A DNA stretch of 64,000 nucleotides from Sphingomonas dokdonensis. GTDB lineage: Bacteria; Pseudomonadota; Alphaproteobacteria; Sphingomonadales; Sphingomonadaceae. Positions within the stretch are counted from its first letter, which is position 1, and the number at the start of each line of letters is the position of its first letter. The notes below the pieces were generated by a model. The model saw only the letters and a list, made by a program, of their open reading frames with translations, made no database searches and was not told the origin of the DNA. A program made the translations under genes and the position numbers. Location: assembly GCF_002197685.1 (NCBI RefSeq), contig NZ_NBBI01000001.1, positions 310,001-374,000 of the forward strand. The letters run 5' to 3'. Shown here one piece after another: positions 26,636-35,936 of the stretch.

Positions 26636-27382
26636 TCAGGCGTGCGGCCCCAGGAAACCGTGCCCCGTCGCGATCTGGATCATCCGCGCGCGCGTCGTCG
26701 CGCCCAGCTTCTCCGCCGCATTGCGCAGGTGAAAGCGGACGGTGGAGACGGAGAGCGTCAGGATCGTGCCAATCTCCGCATTGGTCTTCCCCGCCGCGGC
26801 CCAGCGCACGCACTGCGCCTCGCGCGCTGAGAGCTGTCTCGGCTGCATCTGCGCGCGGCGCGTCGTCAATTCGGTGTGCGCGGCGAGAAAGCGGAAGGCC
26901 AGCGCAAACATCGGCTCGGCATAGCGCGCAAAGACACCGGCGATGTCGACCGGCTCCACCGCCACCCACAGGACGGTGCCGACCTGGCCGCCCGCCAGAT
27001 GCACCGGCGCGATCAGTGCGGCGGAGAAGCCGAACTCCTGGTCGATATGCGAACAATCCACGCCGGCGAGCGCATTGGTGCCGCGCCACGACCCCATCTG
27101 CCCGTCGGCATACCAGATCGGCTCGGCAAAGATCCGTGCGGCGTGGAGAAAGGTCGAGCGCAGCGCCAGGCTGCGGTTGCGCCAATAGCCGGGCGAGGTT
27201 GGCACCCATGGCATCCGCTCGGCATAGGCATGCCCGTCCCGGTCCGCCATCGGCGCGGCATCGCCCAGATCGCTCTGCGCTGCGACGAAGGGCAGGTTGG
27301 CACGCACGCCAGCCGCGACGATTTCCGCGGCAAGCGCGTCAACATCGTCCCACGACAGGGCTGCACGCTCCAAAGACTGCAC
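26636..27382 (-). CDS. LuxR-family regulator with autoinducer-like N-terminal domain
   Basis: 248 residues. The C-terminal HTH (residues about 175-245: LSAREAQCVRWAAAGKTNAEI, TLSVSTVRFHLRNAAEKLG) is a clear LuxR/GerE domain. The N-terminus resembles an autoinducer-binding domain. No luxI-type synthase is nearby, so it is a LuxR solo that may sense a metabolite of this cluster. The start is a GTG at 27382. The palindrome at 27481 lies between it and the divergent dienoyl-CoA reductase-like gene. Confidence 0.87.
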   Translation of the reverse strand: MQSLERAALSWDDVDALAAEIVAAGVRANLPFVAAQSDLGDAAPMADRDGHAYAERMPWVPTSPGYWRNRSLALRSTFLHAARIFAEPIWYADGQMGSWRGTNALAGVDCSHIDQEFGFSAALIAPVHLAGGQVGTVLWVAVEPVDIAGVFARYAEPMFALAFRFLAAHTELTTRRAQMQPRQLSAREAQCVRWAAAGKTNAEIGTILTLSVSTVRFHLRNAAEKLGATTRARMIQIATGHGFLGPHA

Positions 27383-27480
27383 CTTTTCGTTCCCGCTCCC
27401 GGAACGGGTTCGCTAGCGGGCCACTATCGCGGCGGCAAGGCCGCCTCTTGCCTTGCGCCCCGGATCGCGCCATCCACACA

Positions 27481-27498
27481 CCGTAACTATAGTTATGG
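27481..27498 (+). promoter_or_regulatory. Palindromic operator upstream of the dienoyl-CoA reductase-like gene
   Basis: CCGTAACTATAGTTATGG: its core TAACTATAGTTA (27484-27495) is a perfect 12-bp palindrome. It ends 17 nt before the ATG at 27515. A near-copy, CCATAACGCCAGTTATCG in the sense of its gene, precedes astD at the same distance (38122-38139). Confidence 0.6.
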
Positions 27499-27514
27499 TA
27501 CGAAAGGGAGAGGC

Positions 27515-28294
27515 ATGAGCGCAGACTATGCAGGCAAGCACGTGTTCGTCGCTGGCGCATCGAGTGGCATCAATCTGGAAATCGCCCACAGCTTCGCGCG
27601 CGCCGGCGCCAAGGTAACGGTGCTGAGCCGCAGCGCGGAAAAGATCGAAGCCGCCGCGGCGGGCATTCGCGACACCGGCGCCGAAGCCATCGGCATTTCC
27701 TGCGACGTGCGCGATTATGAGGGTCTTGAGAAAGCCTATGCCGAGGCAACGGGCAGGTTCGGCCCAATCGACGTGCTGGTCTCCGGCGCGGCGGGCAATT
27801 TCCTGGCGCCGGCGGTGAAGCTCTCGGCCAATGCCTTCAAGACCGTGGTGGACATCGACTTGCTCGGCACCTTCAACGTCTTCCGCGCAAGCTACGATCA
27901 CCTCACCAAGCCGGGCGCCTCGCTGATCGCGATCACCGCAGGGCAGGCGGTGCACCCGTCTGCGTTCCAGATCCACGCCTGCGCCGCCAAGGCCGGCGTC
28001 AACATGGTCACCAAATGCCTCGCGCTCGAATGGGGCCCCGCCGGCATCCGCGTGAACGGCATATCGCCCGGCCCGATCGGCGACACCGAAGGCATGAAGC
28101 GCCTCGGCGGCGACCCGGCACGTGAGCAGCAGATCAAGAACAAGCTAGCGCTACGCGACTATGGCACCAAGGCGGACGTGGCCGAGGCGGCGCTCTGGCT
28201 ATCGAGCCCGGCCGCGAAATACGTCACCGGCACGATCCTGAACGTCGACGGCGGCAACGACATTGGAGACGCCAGCGCCAACGCGCTCGGCTGA
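27515..28294 (+). CDS. SDR resembling peroxisomal-type 2,4-dienoyl-CoA reductase
   Basis: 259 residues. The cofactor motif FVAGASSGINLE and the segments GAAGNFLAPA, VVDIDLLGTFNVFRAS and EWGPAGIRVNGISPGPI match the DECR2-like group. The classical Tyr of YxxxK is absent: the active-site segment reads IHACAAKAG, as in that group. It would reduce 2,4-dienoyl-CoA during unsaturated fatty-acid oxidation. GGGAGAGG precedes the ATG at 27515. It is divergent from the LuxR gene. Confidence 0.86.
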   Translation: MSADYAGKHVFVAGASSGINLEIAHSFARAGAKVTVLSRSAEKIEAAAAGIRDTGAEAIGISCDVRDYEGLEKAYAEATGRFGPIDVLVSGAAGNFLAPAVKLSANAFKTVVDIDLLGTFNVFRASYDHLTKPGASLIAITAGQAVHPSAFQIHACAAKAGVNMVTKCLALEWGPAGIRVNGISPGPIGDTEGMKRLGGDPAREQQIKNKLALRDYGTKADVAEAALWLSSPAAKYVTGTILNVDGGNDIGDASANALG

Positions 28295-28316
28295 CGCGCC
28301 ACAAACGAAGCGTCGT

Positions 28317-28339
28317 GATGCCGGGCTCGTCCCGGCATC
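28317..28339 (+). terminator. Hairpin of the ATGCCGGG-CCCGGCAT repeat type
   Basis: A 9-bp stem GATGCCGGG / CCCGGCATC with loop CTCGT, 22 bp after the SDR stop. The same style of GTCAT-CCCGG repeat occurs at 31718 and 31800. It may terminate the SDR transcript and is probably a dispersed palindromic repeat. Confidence 0.55.
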
Positions 28340-28498
28340 CGGCCGTTCGCGAACGCGCCAGCCGTAACTTCTGGCTGAAGGCGGCGCATGCAGCGGCTAT
28401 TGCAATGCGTTCCCACCTGAACCCGGCGTTGGGAGGGGGCGCACGCAAGTGCTCGAAACCGGAAAGACGACGTTTATCGTCGCCTAATAGCGATCACT

Positions 28499-28954
28499 CT
28501 ACTTCTTGGCGCCAATCCCCAGATCCGCCGGCCCGAAGGCATCCGGCAGCAATTGCGACAGCAGATAGCTGTTCACCGCCTCGCCCTCGGCACCGGCGCA
28601 GTGCACGCGAACATCGCGCCCGCCGATCTGCGCCGCCTCGTTGATCACCTGCCGGCATCGCCCGCACGGCCGCACCACATCTTCGCCCGCAATCGCCCCG
28701 TCGCGGATCATCCCGCCGACGACGCCGATCGCCACCACGTCCGCCAGCCGTCCCTGCGCGTTGACCGTCGCCAGCGCCACCGTCTCCGCGCACAGCGACA
28801 GGCCGTAGCTGGCATTCTCGAAATTGGCGCCATGCACCACCGATCCGTCGATCAGCAGCACCGCTGCCCCAACGCCGAAGCCGGAATAGGGCGCATGGGC
28901 ATGGCGCGCGGCGGTGCGGGCCTGTGCGATCAGCCGTGTCGTTTCGTCGTTCAT
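28499..28954 (-). CDS. cdd: Cytidine deaminase
   Basis: 151 residues. Zinc ligands and the catalytic Glu are in LCAETVALA and PCGRCRQVINE, and the substrate loop is ANFENASYG. It deaminates cytidine and deoxycytidine for salvage. The ATG at 28954 shares ATGA with the stop codon of the GH25 gene upstream; a longer frame would overlap that gene fully. Confidence 0.94.
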   Translation of the reverse strand: MNDETTRLIAQARTAARHAHAPYSGFGVGAAVLLIDGSVVHGANFENASYGLSLCAETVALATVNAQGRLADVVAIGVVGGMIRDGAIAGEDVVRPCGRCRQVINEAAQIGGRDVRVHCAGAEGEAVNSYLLSQLLPDAFGPADLGIGAKK

Positions 28955-29631
28955 GATGCTGCCACGTTCCAGTTTACCGGGCCGATGACGCCGTCGATCC
29001 GGCGCACGTCGCTCGCCCGCCACATGCGCCAGGCGCGCGCGGTATAATCGGGCTTGAAGAAATTGCCGATCGCCCAGGCTGGCCTGGGCACCGCGGCGGT
29101 CAGTTCGTATTCGTTCTCGAAATCGCGCGAGACGCGCAGCAGCACCGGCTTGCCGGTATGCGCCTCGATCAGCGTCGCGGCTTGCTTCACGTCGTCGATC
29201 AACGCCTGCCGTTCGGGGCGCATCGTGCAACCCTCGTCGAAATGGAAGTCAATCGCCACGGGCAGTGCATTGTCGGTCCGCGGCACCATGGTGTTGAACG
29301 CATTGGCCTGATCGACGCCCGGCTCGCACAGCGACCACACGTGCACCGCGCCGCGTCGCAGCCCGGCGCCTGCCATGCCTTGCCAGTTATCCTCGAAGCG
29401 CGCGTCGCGGTGGCGCGCGCCATAGGTCGCGTTGGCATAGGCGAAATCGGCGCCGCCGCCGGCCACGACGTTCCACTCGACCACGCCATCCGCTTCGCCG
29501 ACGTCCACGCCCTGCACGGCATAGGTCTCGCTGGCCGGCCGCCATTGCACCGCCTGCCGCCACGCAAAGGCGCCTAGAACCGCGAGCACGGCAAAGATCA
29601 GGAGGAAACGCCTCACCGCAACCACAAGCAA
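28951..29631 (-). CDS. GH25-family lysozyme-like protein with altered active site
   Basis: 226 residues. A membrane anchor or signal (FLLIFAVLAVLGAFAW) is followed by the GH25 plan: VQGVDVGEADGVVEW start, FAYANATYGA, AGAGLRRGAVHVWSLC and LPVAIDFHFDEGC. The usual catalytic pair is DxE (as in VDLEFGGNC); here the second acid is His (DFH), so muramidase activity may be lost or changed. The exact start (TTG 29631, or GTG at 29625 or 29616) is uncertain. It sits between UPF0262 and cdd on one transcript. Confidence 0.78.
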   Translation of the reverse strand: MLVVAVRRFLLIFAVLAVLGAFAWRQAVQWRPASETYAVQGVDVGEADGVVEWNVVAGGGADFAYANATYGARHRDARFEDNWQGMAGAGLRRGAVHVWSLCEPGVDQANAFNTMVPRTDNALPVAIDFHFDEGCTMRPERQALIDDVKQAATLIEAHTGKPVLLRVSRDFENEYELTAAVPRPAWAIGNFFKPDYTARAWRMWRASDVRRIDGVIGPVNWNVAAS

Positions 29632-30114
29632 TCAACCCTTGATATGAAGCACGCAGATCAGCGTGAACAACCGGCGGGCGGTGTCGAAATCAACCTCGAT
29701 CTTTCCCTTAAGCCGCTCGATCAGCAGCTCGGCCGCCTCGTTATGGATGCCGCGCCGCGCCATGTCGATGGTCTCGATCTGCTGCGGCGTCGCCTGACGT
29801 ATTGCCTGGAAGTAGCTGTCGCAAATGGCAAAATAGTCGCGGATCGGCCGGCGAAAACGTGCCATGCCGAGGATCAGCGCCTCCAGGTGGCTGCCGTCCT
29901 CGCGCTTGATCTGCATGACCAGCCGGCCTTCCTCGACCGACAAGGCGAGACGATAGGGCCCGGCATAGCCGTCGGCATAGTGCTTCTGCGGTGCGAAGTG
30001 ATTGCCCTCGATCAGATCGAAGATCGCGATCCGCCGCTCCTGCTCGACATCGGCCGAGCGCCACAGGATGGTGCGCTCGTCCAGTTCGATGTCGATGATC
30101 CGCGGATCGGCCAT
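29632..30114 (-). CDS. UPF0262 family protein
   Basis: 160 residues, soluble and acidic at the N-terminus. The sequence [22 protein letters not shown], then EGNHFAP and [14 protein letters not shown], matches the alphaproteobacterial UPF0262 family, whose function is unknown. The ATG at 30114 gives the usual family length; the open frame extends upstream without homology. It is divergent from dnaB. Confidence 0.9.
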   Translation of the reverse strand: MADPRIIDIELDERTILWRSADVEQERRIAIFDLIEGNHFAPQKHYADGYAGPYRLALSVEEGRLVMQIKREDGSHLEALILGMARFRRPIRDYFAICDSYFQAIRQATPQQIETIDMARRGIHNEAAELLIERLKGKIEVDFDTARRLFTLICVLHIKG

Positions 30115-30214
30115 TGTCCCGCGATAGAGATCAAAGCGCGCCGCGACAATTCTCGTAATCCACAGGTGCTGGCGGTTCCCGTTTTGCCCGGGGGGCGGTA
30201 GAAGCGGTCGGATC

Positions 30215-31705
30215 ATGGCGACTCTGGCATTTCCGCACCCGGCCCCGGCCGAACCCCTTCAGCTGCCGCGCAACGTCGAGGCGGAGGCCGCGCTGCTCGG
30301 CGCAATGATGATCGACAATCGCCTCGCCGACGACGTGGTCGACCGGATCGAGCCGGCGCATTTCTTCGAGCCCGTGCACGGCCGCATCTTCGCCGCGATC
30401 AAGACCCTGCGCTCGAACGACATGCTCGCCACGCCCGTCACGCTGCGCCCGATGTTCGAGGCTGACGAGGGGATGCGCGAGCTCGGCGGCCCGGCCTATC
30501 TCGCGCAGCTTACCGGGTCTGGCGCGGGCCTCATCGGCGCGCGCCAGTTCGCGCAGCAGATCTACGACCTTGCCATGCTTCGCTCGCTCGTCACCGTCGG
30601 GCGCACGCTGGTCGATCGCGCGATGGACACCTCGGAGGAGGTGAACCCGCGCGCGCAGATCGAGCTTGCCGAGGAGGAGCTGTTCAAAGTTGCCGCAGAC
30701 GGCACCACCGAGAATGCGATCAAGAGCTTCGCGCAGGCGACCAAGGTCGCGCTGAAGATGGCGGAAACGGCTCTCAATTCCGGCGGCAAGGTATCCGGGA
30801 TCACCACCGGCTTCGACACCGTCAATTCGCGCATCGGCGGCATGCACCGGTCAGACTTGATGATCCTCGCCGGCCGTCCCGGCATGGGCAAGACCTCGCT
30901 CGCCACCAACATCGCCTTCAACGCCGCGCAGCGCTGGATGGCCGATATGAAGGCGGGGATCGCGCCCAGCGAATCGATCGGCGCGAAGGTCGCCTTCTTC
31001 AGTCTCGAAATGTCTGCCGACCAGCTCGCGACGCGTATTCTGGCCGAGCAATCGCGCATCACCTCGGAAAAGCTGCGCCGCGGCGATATCAGCCGTGCCG
31101 AGTTCCACCAGCTCGCCGCCGCCGCCGCCGATCTCGAAAGCCTGCCGTTGTTCATCGACGACACCGGCGGCCTGTCGATCAGCGCGCTGCACACCCGCGT
31201 GCGCCGGCTCCAGCGCCGTCACAACAATGAAATCGGCCTGGTTATCGTCGATTACCTCCAGCTCCTGTCAGGCAGTGGCAAGTCGAGCGACGGCAATCGC
31301 GTGCAGGAAATCTCCGAGATCAGCCGCGGTCTGAAGACGCTCGCGAAGGATCTGCACGTCCCCGTGCTCGCGCTGTCACAGCTCAGCCGTGCGGTGGAGC
31401 AGCGCGAGGACAAGCGGCCGCAGCTCTCCGACCTTCGCGAGTCCGGCTCGATCGAGCAGGACGCCGACATGGTCTGGTTCGTATTCCGCGAGGATTATTA
31501 CGTCGCCGCCAAGGAGCCGAAGCGCCCGACCGAGGGCGACGCGGCCAAGATCTTCGAGGATCACGCAGCTTGGGCGAGCGACATGGAGCGCGTGTTCGGC
31601 CTCGCCGAGCTGATCATCGCCAAGCAGCGCCACGGCGCAACCGGCAAGGTCACGATGAAGTTCGACCCCAGCGTCACCCGTTTCAGCGACTACGCCGGTT
31701 ATTAA
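30215..31705 (+). CDS. dnaB: Replicative DNA helicase
   Basis: 496 residues. The N-terminal domain begins at [15 protein letters not shown]; the RecA-like core has Walker [11 protein letters not shown] (about residue 222), Walker [11 protein letters not shown] and the QLSRAVEQR arginine-finger region. A short insertion ([23 protein letters not shown]) is present in the core, as in other alphaproteobacteria. No intein is seen. It unwinds DNA at replication forks. The start at 30215 is 14 residues before the conserved region. Confidence 0.96.
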   Translation: MATLAFPHPAPAEPLQLPRNVEAEAALLGAMMIDNRLADDVVDRIEPAHFFEPVHGRIFAAIKTLRSNDMLATPVTLRPMFEADEGMRELGGPAYLAQLTGSGAGLIGARQFAQQIYDLAMLRSLVTVGRTLVDRAMDTSEEVNPRAQIELAEEELFKVAADGTTENAIKSFAQATKVALKMAETALNSGGKVSGITTGFDTVNSRIGGMHRSDLMILAGRPGMGKTSLATNIAFNAAQRWMADMKAGIAPSESIGAKVAFFSLEMSADQLATRILAEQSRITSEKLRRGDISRAEFHQLAAAAADLESLPLFIDDTGGLSISALHTRVRRLQRRHNNEIGLVIVDYLQLLSGSGKSSDGNRVQEISEISRGLKTLAKDLHVPVLALSQLSRAVEQREDKRPQLSDLRESGSIEQDADMVWFVFREDYYVAAKEPKRPTEGDAAKIFEDHAAWASDMERVFGLAELIIAKQRHGATGKVTMKFDPSVTRFSDYAGY

Positions 31706-31717
31706 ACACCCCCCGTC

Positions 31718-31738
31718 ATCCCGGACTTGATCCGGGAT
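31718..31738. repeat. GTCATCCCGGA palindromic repeat
   Basis: ATCCCGGA / TCCGGGAT with loop CTTGA, 13 bp after the dnaB stop. This is the common alphaproteobacterial GTCATCCCGGACTTGATCC-type repeat, possibly also ending dnaB transcription. Confidence 0.6.
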
Positions 31739-31799
31739 CCATGGCGCCGCGCTCACTGTCGAGCATGATGCCCGCAAGATCGCCACAAACAACTCGTCA

Positions 31800-31818
31800 C
31801 CCCGGCCTCGTGCCGGGG
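31800..31818. repeat. Second CCCGG palindromic repeat
   Basis: CCCCGGC / GCCGGGG with loop CTCGT, a second copy of the repeat family in the gap between dnaB and cysH. No gene lies in 31706-31922. Confidence 0.6.
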
Positions 31819-31922
31819 GCCACCGTTCCGCAAACTCGACGATGGGGGGCGCGCGCAACCCTGGATGCTGAGACAAAGCCGGTCATGACGTTCAGCGCTG
31901 ATCGCCGACTAACGCACCCAGT

Positions 31923-32681
31923 TCAGAACGCCGGCTCTTCCCCCGGCGTCTCCGGCACATGGATGCCGCATTCCACCTTGTCCCAGCCGCGCCAGCGCCC
32001 AGCACGCGGGTCTTCGCCCGGCAGCACCTTGGACGTGCACGGCTTGCACCCGATCGAGGGATAGCCGTTCGCCTCCAGCGGATGGCGCGGCAGCTCGTGC
32101 TCGGCGAAATACGCCTCCAGCCGGTCCTTGTCCCAATCGGCCAGCGGGTTCAGCTTCAGCCGCCCGTCGTCGATCTCGAAACGGGGCAGGGCGGCGCGGG
32201 TCGCCGCCTGGAACCCTTTGCGCCCCGAAATCCAGGCATCGAACGGCAGCAATGCGCGGCGGAGCGGCTCCACCTTGCGAATGTCGCAGCAGCCATCGGG
32301 ATCGTAGGACCAGCGGAGGCCCGTCGCATCCTTTGCCGCCAGGATGCGCGGATCGGGCCGGAAGACGCGCAGGTCGGTCAGGCCCAGTCGCTCGGACAAT
32401 TCGTCACGATATTCAAGCGTTTCGCCGAACATCTTCTGCGTGTTCGTGAAGACGGCCGGCACGTCCTTGTCGACCTGCGCCACCATGTGCAGCAGCACCG
32501 CGGATTCGGTGCCGAACGACGATACCGCCGCGATCCGCCCCTTCAACTCGCCGGTCAGCAGCTCGGCCAGCATATCCTGCGTCGAAACGCCGCTGAAGCG
32601 CGCCTCCATCGCCGCCGCATCCGCGCTGGTGAACGCGGGCGCGATGTCGATCATGTCGAGGCGGCGCGCGGCATTAGCCAT
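31923..32681 (-). CDS. cysH: Phosphoadenylyl-/adenylylsulfate reductase
   Basis: 252 residues. The SSFGTESAVLLH PP-loop motif and the redox Cys near the end (KVECGIH) are present. Paired motifs GCCDIRK and GCKPCTSK provide the CC and CxxC cysteines of a [4Fe-4S] cluster, which favour APS as substrate over PAPS. It makes sulfite for CysI. The ATG at 32681 overlaps the end of the DUF934 gene by 8 nt. It is the last gene of the sulfite-assimilation operon. Confidence 0.94.
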   Translation of the reverse strand: MANAARRLDMIDIAPAFTSADAAAMEARFSGVSTQDMLAELLTGELKGRIAAVSSFGTESAVLLHMVAQVDKDVPAVFTNTQKMFGETLEYRDELSERLGLTDLRVFRPDPRILAAKDATGLRWSYDPDGCCDIRKVEPLRRALLPFDAWISGRKGFQAATRAALPRFEIDDGRLKLNPLADWDKDRLEAYFAEHELPRHPLEANGYPSIGCKPCTSKVLPGEDPRAGRWRGWDKVECGIHVPETPGEEPAF

Positions 32682-33123
32682 GACGCAGCTTCCATATCGG
32701 CGTCGCGGCATCGGCGGCGCGCTGGTAATGGTGATCGTAGCGATCGAGGCTCCGCTTCAGCGTCTCGCTATCCACCGGCGCCTCGGGCGCAAAGCTGTCG
32801 AACCCGCAGCGCCGCATGTGCGGGATCTGATCGACCAGCACGTCGCCCGCCGCGCGCAGCTCGCCGGCATAACCCGCCTCGCGCAGGATCCGCGCCGCCG
32901 AATAGCCGCGCCCGTCGCGAAAGCTCGGAAAGCTCACCTCCACCAGCGCCAGCTGCTCCAGCGACGGCAGCAGCGCGCGCGCATCGTCGCCCGCCTCCAG
33001 CCGCACCGCACCGGCATTGGTCTGCCCGTTCAGGAACGAGTCTAGCGTGATCGCCGGCTCGTCATGCGCCTCGTCATCGCGAAACCGCAGCAGATTGTCG
33101 GTATCGCCGGCAAGATCAGCCAT
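32674..33123 (-). CDS. DUF934 protein of the sulfite-reductase operon
   Basis: 149 residues. VEVSFPSFRDGRGYSAARILRE and GFDSFAPE are DUF934 hallmarks. The family almost always sits beside cysI and cysH and is thought to assist sulfite reduction, but its activity is unknown. The ATG at 33123 is selected because upstream residues do not fit the family. It overlaps cysH by 8 nt. Confidence 0.9.
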   Translation of the reverse strand: MADLAGDTDNLLRFRDDEAHDEPAITLDSFLNGQTNAGAVRLEAGDDARALLPSLEQLALVEVSFPSFRDGRGYSAARILREAGYAGELRAAGDVLVDQIPHMRRCGFDSFAPEAPVDSETLKRSLDRYDHHYQRAADAATPIWKLRHG

Positions 33124-33176
33124 GCGTCGTCTCCGTGATGATGCTGTCGGCCAAGGCTGCCGCAACGAAGGCGCGC

Positions 33177-34808
33177 TCACCCATAGATCGCCTCCTTGAA
33201 CGTCTCGAAGCCGACCCGGCGATAGGTGTCGAGGAAGCGCTCGCCCGGCTCGCGCACCTGCACGAAGCGATCGGTCACGCGCTCGATCGCATCCACCACG
33301 CCATCCTCGTCGAAGCCGGGACCGGTGATCTTGGCGAGGCTCACGTCCTCTGCTCCCGATCCGCCGAGTGACAGCTGGTAGTTTTCCTTGCCCTTCTTAT
33401 CGACGCCCAGGATGCCGATGTGCCCGGCATGGTGGTGGCCGCACGCGTTGATGCAGCCCGAGATCTTGAGCTTCAGCTCGCCCAGGTCACGCTGCCGGTC
33501 GAGATCCTTGAACCGCTCGGCAATCTTCTGCGCCAGCGGGATCGAGCGCGCATTGGCAAGGCTGCAATAATCAAGGCCGGGGCAGGCGATGATGTCGCTG
33601 ATGAGGTCGAGGTTCGCCTCGGCCAGCCCCGCCTCGGTCAGCGTCTGCCACACCGCATACAAGTCCGCCTTGCGCACATGCGGCAGGACGATGTTCTGCG
33701 CATGGGTCACGCGCAGCTCGTCGAACGAATATCGCTCGCCAAGGTCCGCCATCACGTCGATCTGGTCGGCCGACGCATCGCCCGGGATGCCGCCGACGGG
33801 CTTCAGCGAGATGTTGACGATCGCATAGCCCGGCTGCTTGTGCGGCTTCACGTTCTGGTCGAGCCACACCGCGAAATCGGGATCGCTGCGGTCCACCACG
33901 TCGCTGAGGCCCGTCTCGAAAGCCGGCGGCGCAAAGAAGGCGCTGATCCGTTCCAACTCGGCGACCGGCGGGTCGATGCCCAGCGTCTTCACCTTGGCGA
34001 ATTCCTCCTCCACCTGGCGGCGATATTCGTCCGGGCCCAGCTCGTGCAGCAGGATCTTGATCCGCGCCTTGTAGATGTTGTCGCGCCGGCCGTAGCGATT
34101 GTACACGCGCAGGCACGCCTCCAGATAGCTCAGCAGCTCGTCCGCGGTCACGAAGTCGCGGATCTCGTGCGAGATCATCGGAGTGCGCCCCATGCCGCCG
34201 CCGACGAAGATCTTCGCGCCCAGCACGCCGTCCTTCCGCAGCAGCTCGATGCCGATATCGTGCAGCCGCATCGCCGCGCGATCCTCCGCCGCCGCGATCA
34301 CCGCGATCTTGAACTTGCGCGGCAGGTAGGTGAACTCGGGGTGGAACGTGCTCCACTGGCGCAGCAGCTCGGCCCATGGGCGCGGATCGGTCACCTCGTC
34401 CGCGGCGGCGCCGGCGAACTGGTCCGACGAGATGTTGCGGATGCAATTGCCGCTGGTCTGGATGGCGTGCATCTCCACCGTCGCCAGCTCGGCGAGGATA
34501 TCGGGCGCATCCTCCAGCTTGATCCAGTTGAACTGGAGGTTCTGGCGCGTGGTGAAATGGCCGTAGCCGCGATCATATTTGCGCGCGATGTGGCCCAGCA
34601 TCCGCATCTGCCGGCTGCTCAGCGTGCCATAGGGCACTGCGACGCGCAGCATGTAGGCGTGCAGCTGCAAATAGAGGCCGTTCATCAGCCGCAGCGGCTT
34701 GAACTGGTCCTCGGTCATCTGGCCGGCGAGGCGGCGCTTCACCTGGTCGCGGAATTCCTCGACCCGGGCGTCCACCATCGACTGATCATATTGGTCGTAC
34801 TGATACAT
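33177..34808 (-). CDS. cysI: Sulfite reductase hemoprotein (nitrite/sulfite reductase family)
   Basis: 543 residues. Two ferredoxin-like half domains and two siroheme/[4Fe-4S] domains are evident, with cluster cysteines in CPGLDYCSLANARS and INACGHHHAGHIGILG. It reduces sulfite to sulfide. The motif style is of the single-chain ferredoxin- or flavoprotein-coupled type; a CysJ partner was not seen. The ATG at 34808 precedes MYQYDQYDQ, which is preferred over a longer frame. Confidence 0.94.
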   Translation of the reverse strand: MYQYDQYDQSMVDARVEEFRDQVKRRLAGQMTEDQFKPLRLMNGLYLQLHAYMLRVAVPYGTLSSRQMRMLGHIARKYDRGYGHFTTRQNLQFNWIKLEDAPDILAELATVEMHAIQTSGNCIRNISSDQFAGAAADEVTDPRPWAELLRQWSTFHPEFTYLPRKFKIAVIAAAEDRAAMRLHDIGIELLRKDGVLGAKIFVGGGMGRTPMISHEIRDFVTADELLSYLEACLRVYNRYGRRDNIYKARIKILLHELGPDEYRRQVEEEFAKVKTLGIDPPVAELERISAFFAPPAFETGLSDVVDRSDPDFAVWLDQNVKPHKQPGYAIVNISLKPVGGIPGDASADQIDVMADLGERYSFDELRVTHAQNIVLPHVRKADLYAVWQTLTEAGLAEANLDLISDIIACPGLDYCSLANARSIPLAQKIAERFKDLDRQRDLGELKLKISGCINACGHHHAGHIGILGVDKKGKENYQLSLGGSGAEDVSLAKITGPGFDEDGVVDAIERVTDRFVQVREPGERFLDTYRRVGFETFKEAIYG

Positions 34809-34851
34809 GCTCGTCTTCCTGTCCCTCGCCGCCAACGGGCGAGACCGAAGG

Positions 34852-35148
34852 TCAAATCACCCAGCTGCCCGCCTCGGGATCGGCCGGCTTCAACGTGAGG
34901 TCGGGGCGCACCGTCGGGCCCAGCGCGCGGATCCGATCCTTGATATGCGCCGGCCGCGGCCCCTCGGGCGTTTCCACCGCGTCGATCACATAGGGCACGT
35001 TGACGCGGCGCGCGCCTTCCTCGGCCTTGGCGATCCCTTCGCCGCGATCGCCGACGTCCACTGCGTCCTCCACATGGCGCGACCAGCCCTGGCCGGTCCA
35101 CCATGTGACGTCGCCCGTCACCAGATCGTTTCCCGTCAGCAATTTCAT
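34852..35148 (-). CDS. DUF2849 protein
   Basis: 98 residues. LLTGNDLVTGDVTWWTGQGW and the end DPEAGSWVI match DUF2849, a small family found between cobA/cysG and cysI in alphaproteobacteria. The role is unknown; it may be a sulfite-reductase accessory factor. ATGA overlap with cobA suggests translational coupling. Confidence 0.88.
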   Translation of the reverse strand: MKLLTGNDLVTGDVTWWTGQGWSRHVEDAVDVGDRGEGIAKAEEGARRVNVPYVIDAVETPEGPRPAHIKDRIRALGPTVRPDLTLKPADPEAGSWVI

Positions 35149-35936
35149 CCGTTCATGCTCTCCGCCGCCCGTGCCCAGGCCACCAATTTGTCTTCCGCGT
35201 CCGACAGTTCGACCACCTCACCGACGACGATGATCGCCGGGCTCGCCACCTCCTCGCGCGCCACCATCGGGCCGAGATCCGCCAGCAGCGTCCGGAGCGC
35301 GCGGTGACCCGGCAGCGTGCCTTTCTCCAGCACCGCGACCGGCATGTCGGGCGCCACGCCATCGGCCATCAATTTGTCGGCGATCGCATCCGCCGTCGCG
35401 ACGCCCATGTAGATCACCAGCGTGCGGCCCTGGCCGGCGAGGCCCGCCCAATCCTGTTCGGTCAGCCCCTTGCACTGACCGGCGACGAAGCTGACCGCGC
35501 TGGAATGGTCGCGGTGGGTCAACGGCAGCATCGCCTCCGCCGCACAGCCGAGCGCCGCGGAGACGCCGGGGATTACCTCGACGGGCAGGCCGGCGGCGCG
35601 CACCGCCTCCACTTCCTCGCCGCCGCGGCCGAAGATGAACGGATCGCCGCCCTTCAGCCGCACCACGACGCTGCCCGCCTGGACATGCGCGACGATCAGC
35701 GCGTTGATCGCCTCCTGCGGCAAAGTATGCCGCGCGCGCCGCTTGGCGACCGAGATGCGGTGCGCGGTCGCCGGCGCGATCTCCAGCACGCGCGGGTCGA
35801 TCAGACCATCGTGCACCACCACGTCGGCCTCTTTCAGCGCCCCGACGGCACGCACCGTCAGCAGCCCCGGATCGCCGGGGCCCGCACCGACAAGGATGAC
35901 GCGGCCACGCGCGTCGGGATCGAGAAGGCTCGTCAT
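35145..35936 (-). CDS. cobA: Uroporphyrinogen-III C-methyltransferase
   Basis: 263 residues. SAM-binding VGAGPGDPGLLTVRAV, then VVHDGLIDPRVL and GGDPFIFGRGGEE, are the CobA/SUMT motifs. It makes precorrin-2, the siroheme precursor needed by CysI, and is the first gene of the operon cobA-DUF2849-cysI-DUF934-cysH. It lacks the dehydrogenase/ferrochelatase half found in full CysG. The ATG at 35936 is preferred to an upstream extension of 12 residues. Confidence 0.94.
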   Translation of the reverse strand: MTSLLDPDARGRVILVGAGPGDPGLLTVRAVGALKEADVVVHDGLIDPRVLEIAPATAHRISVAKRRARHTLPQEAINALIVAHVQAGSVVVRLKGGDPFIFGRGGEEVEAVRAAGLPVEVIPGVSAALGCAAEAMLPLTHRDHSSAVSFVAGQCKGLTEQDWAGLAGQGRTLVIYMGVATADAIADKLMADGVAPDMPVAVLEKGTLPGHRALRTLLADLGPMVAREEVASPAIIVVGEVVELSDAEDKLVAWARAAESMNG

